A stretch of DNA of 64,000 nt from the NCBI RefSeq assembly GCF_001458595.1, contig NZ_LN890327.1:673294-737293 (forward strand), given 5' to 3'. This document shows positions 25,813 through 36,286 of the stretch, in pieces. Each line of letters begins with the position of its first letter. The first letter of the stretch is position 1. The position numbers and the translations under genes are program-made. Source of the stretch: Clostridium neonatale. Its GTDB lineage: Bacteria > Bacillota > Clostridia > Clostridiales > Clostridiaceae. The notes below the pieces were generated by a model. It made no database searches, was not told the origin of the DNA, and saw only the letters and a program-made list of their open reading frames with translations.

Positions 25813-28731
25813 ATGATTAAAAGAACTAACAAAATATTAGCCTTAATTATAAGTGCTACTACTGCCACAACATTATGCCCATCAGTAAAAGTATTTGCAG
25901 CAGAAACTTTGAAATCAAAGGAGGGAAGTTTTTCTAATGCTGTAGCTTATTCCAATAAGTATTTATATGATGGGAACAGAGAAAGTGAAGAAGAAAAAAC
26001 TGTATTATATAGTAATGGAAAATATAAAGAGTTAGAGGATACTGATGCATATGACATAGAAAAGTATGATAATAAGTATATAGAATTAGATGATGACAAT
26101 GGTAAAAATTTATTTAATTTACAAACTGGAAAATTTGAAGATGAAAGTATAGAAGATCAAGAGTTTGATATTAAAAGAAAGCTAATAAAAGAATTAAAAG
26201 ATACAGATAGATATGGTGAGGATGTTGGTAAATATCTTAATTTGGATAAAAGAATATCTACAAACAAAGAAAGCTTTGGAGATGTTTGGTATCAATATAG
26301 TGTGGACTATAACGGAGTAGATGATGAAAACACAAGATATATAACTACTATTGATATAAATGCTAATTCAAAGGATGAATGGGACAATATTACTTTAAAG
26401 AAAGGAAGTAATGTGGAATCTACTTTATTTGGAGATCAATATCAATTTTGGTTTTCAGTAACAGCCAATGAAGCAGATAATAAAGAGTTAGATGGTCAAG
26501 GAAAAACATTTAATGGAGATGTAGAGGCGGCATCAGAGTATATAGCAGGAAGATTAAGAGAATATTGTGGATGTGATGATGTTAAAGTTATAACAGTAGA
26601 TGGGAAGGTAGTTATTCAAATAATATCAACAACTCAATTAGATGAAGATGTAATAGTAAGTCATAATAACGATATTTCAATAACAACAAAGAAAACAACT
26701 GTTGATAACATTCCTGAAAATCCTGAAGTACCAGATATTCCAAGTGAACCAGATGTTCCTGTAGATCCTGAAGTACCAGATACTCCAAACGAAAGTATAA
26801 CAAGATATATAACTACTATTGATATAAATGCTAATTCAAAGGATGAATGGGACAATATTACTTTAAAGAAAGGAAGTAATGTGGAATCTACTTTATTTGG
26901 AGATCAATATCAATTTTGGTTTTCAGTAACAGCCAATGAAGCAGATAATAAAGAGTTAGATGGTCAAGGAAAAACGTTTAATGGAGATGTAGAGGCGGCA
27001 TCAGAGTATATAGCAGGAAGATTAAGAGAATATTGTGGATGTGATGATGTTAAAGTTATAACAGTAGATGGGAAGGTAGTTATTCAAATAATATCAACAA
27101 CTCAATTAGATGAAGATGTAATAGTAAGTCATAATAACGATATTTCAATAACAACAAAGAAAACAACTGTTGATAACATTCCTGAAAATCCTGAAGTATT
27201 AGATACTCAAAATAGTAGTGTGTTTACATCACCAGAAGCAGTGGAAATAAATAATGATTTTGTAGATGCAAGATTGTACGGTAACTCTTCTAGATTATCT
27301 ATAGAAAGTGATTTACCTGTATATTATGGAATTGTAAATAATTTAGGAAAGTATATGGATATTTCAAGTTATGCAAATATTAAATTTATATATAAAGTTG
27401 ATGGAAAGACTAAAACAGCTAATATTGAAAAATTTGGAGAAAAATATGGAGAAGAAAACATTACAGCAACTTTAAAAAGTTTAGATATTTTAGCACAAGA
27501 CTCAACTTATGTATATGCTAGGGTTAATGTAGAATTTTCAGCAGATAGAGATATAGATGTAGTTTATGCAGATGGTGAAAATAGCAAAGAATATATTTTA
27601 AAAATATCTAAATCTTTAGGTAAGAAAGTTGATGAGGCATATGTACCTAAGCAAGTTGATGCTTATGAAATGAATGGAGAATCAGATTTTAAATCATGGA
27701 TTCAGCCTAAAATAAATGATGACTGGTATAACTTAGATATATTTGCCAAAAACGAAAATTTGTATATTATAAGGTTTAACAAAGATGGTGAGAATAAGAA
27801 AAATGAAATACAGTGTATTCAAGTAAATTTTCAAACTAATAGAGATAACGTTTTAGGAGTTAGCAGAAATAAAATAAGTAAAGTTTGTGATCCTTCTGTT
27901 TCTACAAGATTGAAAAATAGAAAAATAGAAACTACAGATGCTGATGAAATTAGAAATTTAATGAAACCATATTATTCAATAGATTCAGAAGGAGAATTAT
28001 GGGTACTTGGATTAAAGCGAATATATAAACTTAATGGATCTGGATTTAATGAAGAATTTGTAGTTCCTTTAGAAATAAATAATTTAGATGTCTATAATAA
28101 GTCTAATTTAGTAGCTTGGGGCGATGATGGAAATGATGAGTATGTTTATGTAACTAATATTAATGAGTATGAAAAAGATAGTAATGTAGATAATGATGGT
28201 ACTGAATCAGAAGAAAAAAACTTTGATGAATCAGATTATGAAGTAAATATTGCAAAAGGATGGCTTGAAACTAAACAGGGATGGAAATATTTTGATGAAA
28301 ATGGAAATCAAATAAAAAATTCTTGGATTAAGGTAAATGAAAAATGGTATTTAATTAATGAAAATGGAATTATGGAGACAGGATGGAAAAATTTAAGTAA
28401 TAAGTGGTATTATCTCCAACCGGATGGAAGTATGGCAGTTGGATGGAAAAAATTAAATGATAAATGGTATTATCTCCAATCAGATGGCAGTATGGCAACT
28501 AAATGGAAAAATATAAATGGAAGCTGGTACTATTTTAATGAATTAGGAGAAATGGCAATTGGTTGGGTAAATGATTCTAAAAATTGGTATCATTTGGGGA
28601 CTGATGGTGAGATGAGTATAGGTTGGTTAAAATATAATAAAAAATGGTATTATTTAGATGGAAGTGGAAGAATGTTAACTAACACCATTATTAATGGTTA
28701 TAAAATTGGAAGTGATGGTACTTTAGTTTAA
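25813..28731 (+). CDS. Secreted wall-binding protein with duplicated novel domain and cell-wall-binding repeats
   Basis: An exported protein of 972 residues. A signal peptide (about 1-30, ending near VFAAE) is followed by an acidic region. Residues 174-306 and 330-462 are two nearly identical copies of a 133-residue domain starting RYITTIDINANSKDEWDNIT, joined by a Pro/Glu/Asp linker. A further region (about 480-800) has no recognised fold. The C-terminus (about 815-972) carries about seven aromatic GW...WYYL.DGSMA repeats of the choline-binding/CW_binding type, which attach proteins to wall polymers. No catalytic motif is seen. It may be a surface glucan-handling or adhesion protein, judged only by its position before a GH66 gene. 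Confidence 0.85.
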   Translation: MIKRTNKILALIISATTATTLCPSVKVFAAETLKSKEGSFSNAVAYSNKYLYDGNRESEEEKTVLYSNGKYKELEDTDAYDIEKYDNKYIELDDDNGKNLFNLQTGKFEDESIEDQEFDIKRKLIKELKDTDRYGEDVGKYLNLDKRISTNKESFGDVWYQYSVDYNGVDDENTRYITTIDINANSKDEWDNITLKKGSNVESTLFGDQYQFWFSVTANEADNKELDGQGKTFNGDVEAASEYIAGRLREYCGCDDVKVITVDGKVVIQIISTTQLDEDVIVSHNNDISITTKKTTVDNIPENPEVPDIPSEPDVPVDPEVPDTPNESITRYITTIDINANSKDEWDNITLKKGSNVESTLFGDQYQFWFSVTANEADNKELDGQGKTFNGDVEAASEYIAGRLREYCGCDDVKVITVDGKVVIQIISTTQLDEDVIVSHNNDISITTKKTTVDNIPENPEVLDTQNSSVFTSPEAVEINNDFVDARLYGNSSRLSIESDLPVYYGIVNNLGKYMDISSYANIKFIYKVDGKTKTANIEKFGEKYGEENITATLKSLDILAQDSTYVYARVNVEFSADRDIDVVYADGENSKEYILKISKSLGKKVDEAYVPKQVDAYEMNGESDFKSWIQPKINDDWYNLDIFAKNENLYIIRFNKDGENKKNEIQCIQVNFQTNRDNVLGVSRNKISKVCDPSVSTRLKNRKIETTDADEIRNLMKPYYSIDSEGELWVLGLKRIYKLNGSGFNEEFVVPLEINNLDVYNKSNLVAWGDDGNDEYVYVTNINEYEKDSNVDNDGTESEEKNFDESDYEVNIAKGWLETKQGWKYFDENGNQIKNSWIKVNEKWYLINENGIMETGWKNLSNKWYYLQPDGSMAVGWKKLNDKWYYLQSDGSMATKWKNINGSWYYFNELGEMAIGWVNDSKNWYHLGTDGEMSIGWLKYNKKWYYLDGSGRMLTNTIINGYKIGSDGTLV
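26332..26730 (+). repeat. 399-bp internal duplication, copy 1
   Basis: This segment recurs at 26800-27198 (offset 468 bases). Comparing the two by eye, I find one base difference, A versus G in AAAAACATTTAATGG/AAAAACGTTTAATGG, and it is silent. The two copies keep the reading frame. Confidence 0.9.
26800..27198 (+). repeat. 399-bp internal duplication, copy 2
   Basis: The second copy of the segment at 26332-26730, separated from it by a 69-base linker coding for a Pro/Glu/Asp-rich spacer. Confidence 0.9.
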
Positions 28732-28746
28732 AATGGAGGCAGAATT

Positions 28747-31599
28747 ATGAAGAATTTGAGAAAAAAAATAAAAATTTTATGCAGTTTAACACTTGTATCC
28801 ACAACAATTATATCAACTTTTTGTACTATACCTAATATTGCATATGCAGATTCAAATTTTATTAAACTTCCTGTAGTTAATACTTCTGGGAAAGACGTGT
28901 TTAATCAGAAAACTTTGCTATATGATGTGTATACAGACAAATCAATGTATGATCCAGGGGCAACTGTAAATATAAATATTGAATTGGTTAATTATACTGG
29001 AAATGAAATTAAAAATGGAACTATAGAGTTAGTAGTAAAACATTTAGATAAGCAAGTTGGTGACATAATAAAAGAAAGTTTTTCAATTAAAAATAAGCAG
29101 ACTAAAGATTTAACACTGAGTTGGACAACTCCAAATGATGACTATAAAGGCTATCTAATAGAAATAACATCTAAAGATGCAAATGGAAAAGTTATAGAAA
29201 GATCATCAACAGCAGTAGATGTGTCATCAAATTGGTTGAAATTCCCAAGGTATGGATATGTAACTAACTACGGAAAAGATGTAAATACAAAAGATATAAT
29301 AAATCAATTGAAAAAATTCCACATAAATGGAATACAGTACTATGATTGGCAGGATAAACATCATGATCCAGTAGCAGGTGAAGTATCAAATGTTGATCCA
29401 AAGTGGAAGGATTTATCACAACATGATGTATATAAGTCAACAATTGATGGATATATAGAAAATGGTCATAATGTTGGAATGGCATCAATGCAATATAATT
29501 TAATATATGGAGCTACTCAAAATTACTATAAGGATGGAACTGGAGTAAAGAAGGAATGGGGACTTTATAAAGACCCAAGTGGAATTGATGGAGAACAATG
29601 GACAATGGGAATGCCTAGCGGATGGGAAACAGATGCACTTTATTTTATGGATCCATTAAACAAAGAATGGCAGGATTATCTTTTTGCAAGAGAAAAGGAA
29701 GTATTTGAAGCCTTTGATTTTGATGGGTGGCATATGGATACAGTAGGGGATTTCGGAACTGTTTATAGAGCTGATGGAACACCTGTATCAATAACAGAAA
29801 CCTTTAAAGAATTTTTAAATACAGCTAAAGAGAATTTCCCAAATAAATATATAATTATGAATCCTGTTGGTGGAAAGGGACATGAACAGGTAAATACTAG
29901 TAATGTAGATGGAGTATACACAGAAATTTGGGATTGGGATGGATTCCCAACTTATAATTCTTTAAAAGGAGTTGTAGATCAAGCTAGAATGGAAACAAAA
30001 GGCAAGTCATTAATAGTACCTGCATATATGAACTATAATGTTGCAAATAAGCACAGTGAAGAAAATCCTGGTACTTTTAATACTTCATCAGTATTACTTA
30101 CAGGTGCGTCAGTATTTGCAGCAGGTGGGTCAAGACTTGAGCTTGGGGATGATACAAGAATGCTTACACAAGAGTACTTCCCGAATAAAAATGTTGTAAT
30201 GAATGAGGAATTAAAGGCTAGAGAAAGAAAGTATTATGATTTTATTGTGGCTTATGAAAATCTATTAAGAGATGGGCAAATAAATAGCAGTAATGAAATT
30301 AAAGTAAATGGATATGAAAACAGCAGAACAGGTGAAGCTAATAAAATATGGACATATAGCAAAAAAGATTCTAATTATGATGTTATTCAAATGATAAACC
30401 TTTTAGGAGTTTACGATAATGGCTGGAGATGTGCAGATGGAATAAAATCTACCCCTAAAAAAGTAGAAAACTTTGCAGTTAAATACTATACAGATCAAAG
30501 TATTCAGAGTGTTTCAATTGCATCACCTGATATAAATGATTGTATATCACAAAATTTACAATTCACAAAAGGTAGTGATGATGATGGTAGCTATATAGAA
30601 TTTACTGTTCCATCATTGGAATATTGGAATATGATCTATTTAACTAAAGCAAATTCTGAAACTATTGACACTAATAATGATATAACAGGTAGTGAAGGAA
30701 AAATAACTAATCCAGGTTTTGAAGATGGAAGCCTAGGATGGACTATAACAGGTAATAAATATGGAATAGATTCATCGGATTCAGCATCAGGAAATAATAA
30801 ATTATTTTTCTATGGTAAGGAGCCTTATACACAAAAAATTGATCAAACAGTAACTGGATTAAAAAATGGAAAATATACTGTTACAGCTATGGTAAAACAA
30901 AATACAGGTATACCAGATTATGCAGATATGGAATTAACAACAGGTGATAAAACTGAAAAAATTAATATTAAACATACTAAAGATTATCAGAAGATAGAAG
31001 GATGTGTTGAGGTTAAGGATGGAAAGCTAAATATAGCTTTTAACTACACTTCAAGTTTAAATGGTGAAGCAAATCTACAAATTGATGATATTCAATTGGT
31101 AGATGAAAATGGAAAAGTAATATCAAAAGAAGAAAAGACAGTAAAGAAGGGGGAAACTTCGAATATAGATAATATATCTGAATCAATTGGCAAAATAACA
31201 AATGGTGACTTTGAGACAGGAGATTCAACAGGTTGGACAGCTGCCATTGAAGATGGATTTGGAGTTAATGACGAAGATGCTAATTCGGGAAAATATAAAT
31301 GTTATTTTTGGGGACAAGGAAAGCAAAAGCTACAACAAAAAGTAACTGAATTAGAAAATGGAAGTTATACAATAAAGGCAAAAGTTAAACAAAATACAGG
31401 AGTTCCTACATCTTCAAAATTAGAAATGTCAAATTATGGTGGAGAACCAATTGAAGTGAAAATTCCACATGGAGATTCATATGTGGAAATATCAGCAGAT
31501 GTCAATGTCACTAATGGTAATTTATTAATTTCATTTATACAAGATTCAGCAGATATGACAAACTTACAAATTGATGATGTTGAATTAATTTTAAATTAA
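28747..31599 (+). CDS. Secreted GH66 enzyme with two carbohydrate-binding modules
   Basis: A 950-residue paralogue of the GH66 protein at 13467. It has a signal peptide (about 1-35, ending near AYADS), an N-terminal beta-sandwich (about 55-160), and a GH66 barrel with DGWHMDTVGDFG (probable nucleophile Asp331) and GVYTEIWDWDG (probable acid/base Glu393); the 62-residue spacing equals that of the paralogue. Two jelly-roll modules follow: about 650-790 and 815-950. The last is close to the single module of the first enzyme. It acts on extracellular alpha-1,6-glucan. The ATG follows AATGGAGGC, 15 bases after the wall-binding protein gene. Confidence 0.9.
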   Translation: MKNLRKKIKILCSLTLVSTTIISTFCTIPNIAYADSNFIKLPVVNTSGKDVFNQKTLLYDVYTDKSMYDPGATVNINIELVNYTGNEIKNGTIELVVKHLDKQVGDIIKESFSIKNKQTKDLTLSWTTPNDDYKGYLIEITSKDANGKVIERSSTAVDVSSNWLKFPRYGYVTNYGKDVNTKDIINQLKKFHINGIQYYDWQDKHHDPVAGEVSNVDPKWKDLSQHDVYKSTIDGYIENGHNVGMASMQYNLIYGATQNYYKDGTGVKKEWGLYKDPSGIDGEQWTMGMPSGWETDALYFMDPLNKEWQDYLFAREKEVFEAFDFDGWHMDTVGDFGTVYRADGTPVSITETFKEFLNTAKENFPNKYIIMNPVGGKGHEQVNTSNVDGVYTEIWDWDGFPTYNSLKGVVDQARMETKGKSLIVPAYMNYNVANKHSEENPGTFNTSSVLLTGASVFAAGGSRLELGDDTRMLTQEYFPNKNVVMNEELKARERKYYDFIVAYENLLRDGQINSSNEIKVNGYENSRTGEANKIWTYSKKDSNYDVIQMINLLGVYDNGWRCADGIKSTPKKVENFAVKYYTDQSIQSVSIASPDINDCISQNLQFTKGSDDDGSYIEFTVPSLEYWNMIYLTKANSETIDTNNDITGSEGKITNPGFEDGSLGWTITGNKYGIDSSDSASGNNKLFFYGKEPYTQKIDQTVTGLKNGKYTVTAMVKQNTGIPDYADMELTTGDKTEKINIKHTKDYQKIEGCVEVKDGKLNIAFNYTSSLNGEANLQIDDIQLVDENGKVISKEEKTVKKGETSNIDNISESIGKITNGDFETGDSTGWTAAIEDGFGVNDEDANSGKYKCYFWGQGKQKLQQKVTELENGSYTIKAKVKQNTGVPTSSKLEMSNYGGEPIEVKIPHGDSYVEISADVNVTNGNLLISFIQDSADMTNLQIDDVELILN

Positions 31600-31620
31600 A
31601 ACCCTATTATATATAAAGAT

Positions 31621-31669
31621 AAGCTATTGTTAACTGATGTTAATCCATCTAGTGCAATAGCTTTTTTTT
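31621..31669 (+). terminator. Terminator of the glucan region
   Basis: AAGCTATTG (31621-31629) and CAATAGCTT (31655-31663... with T run to 31669) form the outer stem, with inner ACT/AGT and GATG/CATC pairs, followed by eight T. Confidence 0.88.
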
Positions 31670-32160
31670 GATTAAACAAATCTATTTATTAATAAAATTA
31701 TGAGTAATAAGTATATAAAGATTAATAATATGTTGTTGTGGTATTTAAATAGATAACAATTTCTAATCAAACAATAAATATATATTATTAAGCAAATATC
31801 AGAGAAAAAGATATAAATATTGTAACATGATTTTATGTAATCCAGTAACGTTACAAAGAGTATTTTAATAATTGATGTAACGTTAAAGTAATAAATAATA
31901 ATACAAGTAAAAATATATAGTCTTATATTTGGGGCAATATGAGAATATAGGGATTTTTATTTTTATATTTTTAGGAATATAAGAATATAAGAATTCGAAA
32001 TTTATATTGAATTCGATTAATAAGAGTAATTAAACATTCATAATATAGATAAACCTGTGATAAATTGTAATTCATTTGAAGATGATATATAATTAAGATG
32101 ATAAAATATAATTGGTCTATTATATTTTTCATGAGATAAAAAGTCTTGGAGGCATAAATA
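31670..32160. other. Intergenic region with two GTAACGTTA palindromes
   Basis: About 490 AT-rich bases without a gene. AGTAACGTTACA (31844-31855) and TGTAACGTTAAA (31876-31887) share the core GTAACGTTA, with centres 32 bases apart, about three helical turns. This spacing suggests a dimeric regulator bound on one DNA face, but no adjacent regulator gene is a candidate. TTGGAGG at 32145-32151 is the ribosome site of the next gene. Confidence 0.45.
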
Positions 32161-33360
32161 ATGGATAGAAAAGATTTTTCTGATTTAGAAGAACAAATAA
32201 GAGTTACAGTGGAAAATGCATTCAATTCTATAGATTTTACAGGAATAAAAAATAATGTTTATGAGAAAACAGAAAGTACCTTAAATGATGTAAAAACAAA
32301 TTTTAAAAGAGCATCAGAAAATTTTAATAGAAATATGGAAGATTTAAAAACAAATATTAATGTAACACAAAAACATATAAAGAATAAACAAGTATATATT
32401 TGCAAAAAGCCACAAGGAAAAGTATCAGGGATAGTTTATATGACCTTGGGGACAATTGGCAGTGTGATTTTTGCAATTCAATTAATTGTATTTTCAGTAT
32501 TTAGTTCTATATGGAATAGTTTTTCTATACTTAGCAGTATAAGTTTAGGAGTATTATTGGCTTTTTTTACTGGAAGTATATTTATGACATTTAGAGGAGC
32601 AAGTTTAAGAAAAAGAATAAAACGCTTCAGGAAATATGTACATTGTTTAAAAGGACGAAGCTATTGTTTAATTAAAGAATTAGGAGATTCAGTTAGCAAG
32701 TCAGAGAAATACGTTGTTAAAGATTTAGAAAAAATGATACACAAAGGTATGTTTTTAGAAGGACATATAGATAAAGAAGAGACTTATTTTATGTTAACTA
32801 ATGAAGTGTATCAAAATTATTTAAATTCACAAGAAGCATTAAAGTTGCGTAAAGAAGAAGAAGAAAGAAGAAATGAAGAATTAAAAGAAGAAATGAATGA
32901 TCCTCAAAAGAAAGAATTAAGAGAAATAATAGAAAATGGGAATTACTATATTAAGCAGATAAGAAAAATAAATGATTGTCTTCCCGAGGAAAACATATCC
33001 AACAAATTATATAGGTTAGAGAAAATAGTGGCAGAAATATTTAAATATATTGAAAAAAATCCTAATAAATTATCTGATGTTAGTAAATTTACAAATCATT
33101 ATTTGCCAATAACATTAAAATTGGTTACATCATATAAAGAATTAAATGAACAATTAGTGCAAGGCGAAAATATTAAAACGGCTAAAAATGAAATTGAAAA
33201 GAGTATCAATCTTATAAATACTGCTTTTGAAAATTTATTAGATGACATGTTTGAAGATGTTGTTTTAGATATTTCTTCAGATATTTCTGTGCTCGAAACT
33301 CTATTTAAACAAGAAGGATTAACTAAAAATGATTTTGAAAAAGATATGAATGAAAAATAA
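32161..33360 (+). CDS. XpaC-like membrane protein
   Basis: A 399-residue protein with a charged N-terminal region (1-85), two membrane helices (about 92-117 and 122-143), and a long charged coiled-coil-rich C-terminal part containing RKEEEERRNEELKEEM. The layout, and its position before a TelA gene, fit the XpaC family (named for 5-bromo-4-chloroindolyl phosphate hydrolysis in Bacillus, though no phosphatase motif is visible). XpaC/TelA pairs are linked to envelope stress and toxic anion tolerance. Fourteen bases separate the two genes. Confidence 0.8.
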   Translation: MDRKDFSDLEEQIRVTVENAFNSIDFTGIKNNVYEKTESTLNDVKTNFKRASENFNRNMEDLKTNINVTQKHIKNKQVYICKKPQGKVSGIVYMTLGTIGSVIFAIQLIVFSVFSSIWNSFSILSSISLGVLLAFFTGSIFMTFRGASLRKRIKRFRKYVHCLKGRSYCLIKELGDSVSKSEKYVVKDLEKMIHKGMFLEGHIDKEETYFMLTNEVYQNYLNSQEALKLRKEEEERRNEELKEEMNDPQKKELREIIENGNYYIKQIRKINDCLPEENISNKLYRLEKIVAEIFKYIEKNPNKLSDVSKFTNHYLPITLKLVTSYKELNEQLVQGENIKTAKNEIEKSINLINTAFENLLDDMFEDVVLDISSDISVLETLFKQEGLTKNDFEKDMNEK

Positions 33361-33374
33361 AGGAGGACACTAAA

Positions 33375-34526
33375 GTGAAAGATGAATTTAAAGAAGATAT
33401 AAATGTTGTTCCAAGTTTATCGTTTGAACCTTTTGAAGATGAATCAGTAGCTTCAATAATAAAGAAAAATGAAGAAGTTACAGAGAAGGATGTACTTGAC
33501 GAAAGTTATCTTACAGAAGAAGAAAAAAAGATGGTAGATGATTTTGTAGAAAAAATTGACATAAATAATTCAAATTCAATTTTGCAATATGGAGTAGGAG
33601 CTCAAAAGAAAATTGCAGATTTTTCTGAAACAGCTTTAAGTAATGTAAAAACTAAAGACTTAGGTGAAGTAGGAGAAATGCTTTCAAATGTAGTAAATGA
33701 ACTTAAAACTTTCGAAGCTACAGATGAAAAAAAAGGATTCTTAGGTATATTTAAAAAACCAGTAGAAAAGTTTTCTCAAATGAAAGCAAAATATGATAAG
33801 GTAGACGGTAATGTAAGCAAAATTTGTACAATGCTTGAAAAACATCAAGTACAGCTTTTGAAAGATATTGCTATGCTTGATAAGATGTATGAAATAAATA
33901 AAGTATATTTTAAAGAGCTTTCTATGTATATCCTAGCTGGTAAAAAGAAGCTCAATAAATTGCAACAAGAAGAACTACCAAAACTAGTAGAAAGAGCGCA
34001 AGCTAGTGGACTTCCAGAAGATGCACAAGCAACAAATGACTTTGTATCTCTTTGCGATAGATTTGAAAAGAAAATACATGATTTAGAACTTACAAGAATG
34101 ATTTCACTTCAAATGGCACCACAAATAAGATTAATTCAAAACAATGATTCATTAATGTCAGAAAAGATACAATCTACAATTGTAAATACAATACCGCTTT
34201 GGAAGAGTCAAATTGTATTAGCACTTGGAGTTGCCCATTCTAGCAATGCAGCAAAAGTACAAAATGAAGTAACAAATATGACAAACGAGCTTTTAAGAAA
34301 AAATGCAGAAACACTTAAAATGTCAACAATAGAAACTGCAAAAGCTTCTGAACGTGGAATAGTTGATATAGAAACTTTAAAAACAACAAATGAATCACTT
34401 ATTACAACTCTTGATGAAGTTCTTAAGATACAAATTGAAGGTAGAGAAAAACGTAAAGCTGCAGAAGCAGAACTTCAAAATATTGAGGAACAATTAAAAA
34501 CTAAACTTTTAGAATTAAGAAAATAG
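33375..34526 (+). CDS. TelA family toxic anion resistance protein
   Basis: A soluble, mostly helical protein of 383 residues. The family segments are the central FSQMKAKYDKVDGNVSKI, YKEL-type helix VYFKELSMYILAGKKKL, and MAPQIRLIQNNDSLMSEKIQ followed by NTIPLWKSQIVLALG. TelA proteins were named from tellurite resistance and are now seen mostly as envelope or antibiotic stress factors working with membrane partners such as XpaC. Biochemical activity is not established. The GTG start at 33375 follows AAGGAGGAC. Confidence 0.9.
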   Translation: MKDEFKEDINVVPSLSFEPFEDESVASIIKKNEEVTEKDVLDESYLTEEEKKMVDDFVEKIDINNSNSILQYGVGAQKKIADFSETALSNVKTKDLGEVGEMLSNVVNELKTFEATDEKKGFLGIFKKPVEKFSQMKAKYDKVDGNVSKICTMLEKHQVQLLKDIAMLDKMYEINKVYFKELSMYILAGKKKLNKLQQEELPKLVERAQASGLPEDAQATNDFVSLCDRFEKKIHDLELTRMISLQMAPQIRLIQNNDSLMSEKIQSTIVNTIPLWKSQIVLALGVAHSSNAAKVQNEVTNMTNELLRKNAETLKMSTIETAKASERGIVDIETLKTTNESLITTLDEVLKIQIEGREKRKAAEAELQNIEEQLKTKLLELRK

Positions 34527-34602
34527 TTCTATATATAAATAAAATATGTATAATATTAATTTAAGCTAGATATTTTAAATTAATAATATCTTCTTCTTAG
34601 AA

Positions 34603-34640
34603 AAAGGCGTAACAATAAATATGTTGCGTCTTTGTTATTA
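34603..34640 (+). terminator. Terminator after the telA-like gene
   Basis: AAAGGCGTAACA (34603-34614) pairs with TGTTGCGTCTTT (34622-34633), two pairs being G:T, around a 7-base loop; the tail is T-rich but mixed (GTTATT). The following 275 bases to deoB hold no gene; TATAAT at 34843-34848 is a possible -10. Confidence 0.65.
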
Positions 34641-34915
34641 TTTATAATATGGTAATAGAAATAATAATATATTAACTATAATAGGGTTATAATTTGAAAA
34701 TAATAAAATTGTGAAAGTTTTATTGAAATATTTCGAAGAAAATTAACAAATTAATAGTAAAAAATTTATATAATATGATGAAAAGTATTAAAATTAAATA
34801 CAGATTTCTACTAAAAATATAAAATAATTAAGTGATTTATTGTATAATTGAGGAGAAATAAATAAATGCTAAACATAGCAATATAGATTATTTAAAACAA
34901 GAAAGGAATTAAAAT

Positions 34916-36106
34916 ATGAAAAAGTATAAGAGAATATTTACTATAGTTATAGATTCATTAGGTGTAGGAGAAATGGAAGATGCAAAAGAGTATGGCGATA
35001 TAAATGTGGATACTTTAGGTCATATAGCAGAATCTGTGGACAAATTTGAAATACCTAATCTACAAAAGATGGGAATAGCTAATCTTCATCCAATAAAGCA
35101 TGTAGAAAAGGTTGATGCTCCACTTGGATATCAAATGAAGATGAAAGAAGCAAGTGTCGGAAAGGATACAATGACAGGACATTGGGAAATGATGGGACTT
35201 CATATAATTAAGCCATTCCAAACATTTACTGATACAGGTTTTCCAAAAGAACTTTTAGATGAATTAGAAAAAAGAACAGGACATAAAATAGTAGGAAACA
35301 AGAGTGCAAGTGGTACAGAAATATTAGATGAACTTGCAGATCATCAAATGAAAACAGGTGATATGATAGTTTATACTTCAGCTGATTCAGTTCTGCAAAT
35401 CTGTGGCCATGAAGAAACTTTTGGATTAGATGAACTTTATAGATGCTGTGAAATTGCAAGAGAATTAACTCTTAAAGATGAATGGAAAGTTGGAAGAGTA
35501 ATTGCAAGACCGTATTTAGGAAATAAAGAAGAAGGTTTTAAGCGTACTAGTAACAGACATGATTATGCTCTAAAGCCATATGGAAAAACTATACTGAACA
35601 CACTAAAAGAAAATAATTTTGATGTGATTGCTGTAGGAAAAATAAATGATATTTTTGATGGTGAAGGTGTTACAGAAACTCATAAATCAAAGAGCTCAGT
35701 TCATGGAATGGAGCAAACATTAGAAATAATGAATAAAGATTTTACAGGTTTATGTTTTGTAAACTTAGTAGATTTCGATGCTTTATGGGGACATAGAAGG
35801 AATCCACAAGGTTATGCAGAAGAATTAGAAAAATTTGATGTAAACTTAGGAAAAGTTTTAGAAAATTTAAAAGAAGATGATTTATTAATAATCACAGCTG
35901 ACCATGGAAATGATCCAACTTATAAGGGATCAGATCATACTCGTGAATATGTTCCATTCTTAGCATACTCACCATCTATGAAGAATCATGGACAATTAGA
36001 AACAAGTAAGAGCTTTGCAGCAATAGCAGCAACAATAGCAGAAAACTTTGAAGTTAAGATGCCAGAAAATACAATAGGTGAATCTGTTTTAGAAAAACTT
36101 AAATAA
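34916..36106 (+). CDS. deoB: Phosphopentomutase
   Basis: Interconverts ribose- or deoxyribose 5-phosphate and 1-phosphate in nucleoside salvage. The 396-residue length is usual. Metal and catalytic residues of the alkaline-phosphatase-like fold are visible: Asp13 ([10 protein letters not shown]), Thr85 in [10 protein letters not shown] (the activated threonine in Bacillus DeoB), [13 protein letters not shown], and [10 protein letters not shown] then SDHTREYVP. No other nucleoside genes adjoin it and terminators flank it, so it is monocistronic. Confidence 0.97.
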   Translation: MKKYKRIFTIVIDSLGVGEMEDAKEYGDINVDTLGHIAESVDKFEIPNLQKMGIANLHPIKHVEKVDAPLGYQMKMKEASVGKDTMTGHWEMMGLHIIKPFQTFTDTGFPKELLDELEKRTGHKIVGNKSASGTEILDELADHQMKTGDMIVYTSADSVLQICGHEETFGLDELYRCCEIARELTLKDEWKVGRVIARPYLGNKEEGFKRTSNRHDYALKPYGKTILNTLKENNFDVIAVGKINDIFDGEGVTETHKSKSSVHGMEQTLEIMNKDFTGLCFVNLVDFDALWGHRRNPQGYAEELEKFDVNLGKVLENLKEDDLLIITADHGNDPTYKGSDHTREYVPFLAYSPSMKNHGQLETSKSFAAIAATIAENFEVKMPENTIGESVLEKLK

Positions 36107-36184
36107 TATATAAAGTAATTGTAAAATTACTACTTGTAAAAAAATATATACAAACTATAATATTAATTAGTAGATATAGTAATA

Positions 36185-36252
36185 AAATCCATAAAACTAG
36201 ACAACGAAGTCAAAATTATGTCTTGTTTTTATGGATTTTTTTATTAAATAAA
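36185..36252 (+). terminator. Terminator after deoB
   Basis: AAATCCATAAAA with AGACA (36185-36203) pairs with TGTCT and TTTTATGGATTT (36229-36247); a TTTTTTT run follows. Confidence 0.85.
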
Positions 36253-36286
36253 TTTAAAATAGGATAAATGTATTGGGGGATGTAAT

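Noticed and set aside
26612..26855. Antisense open frames across the Pro/Glu/Asp linker of the wall-binding protein
   Set aside because: They mirror low-complexity codons of the sense gene, have no ribosome site and no family resemblance.
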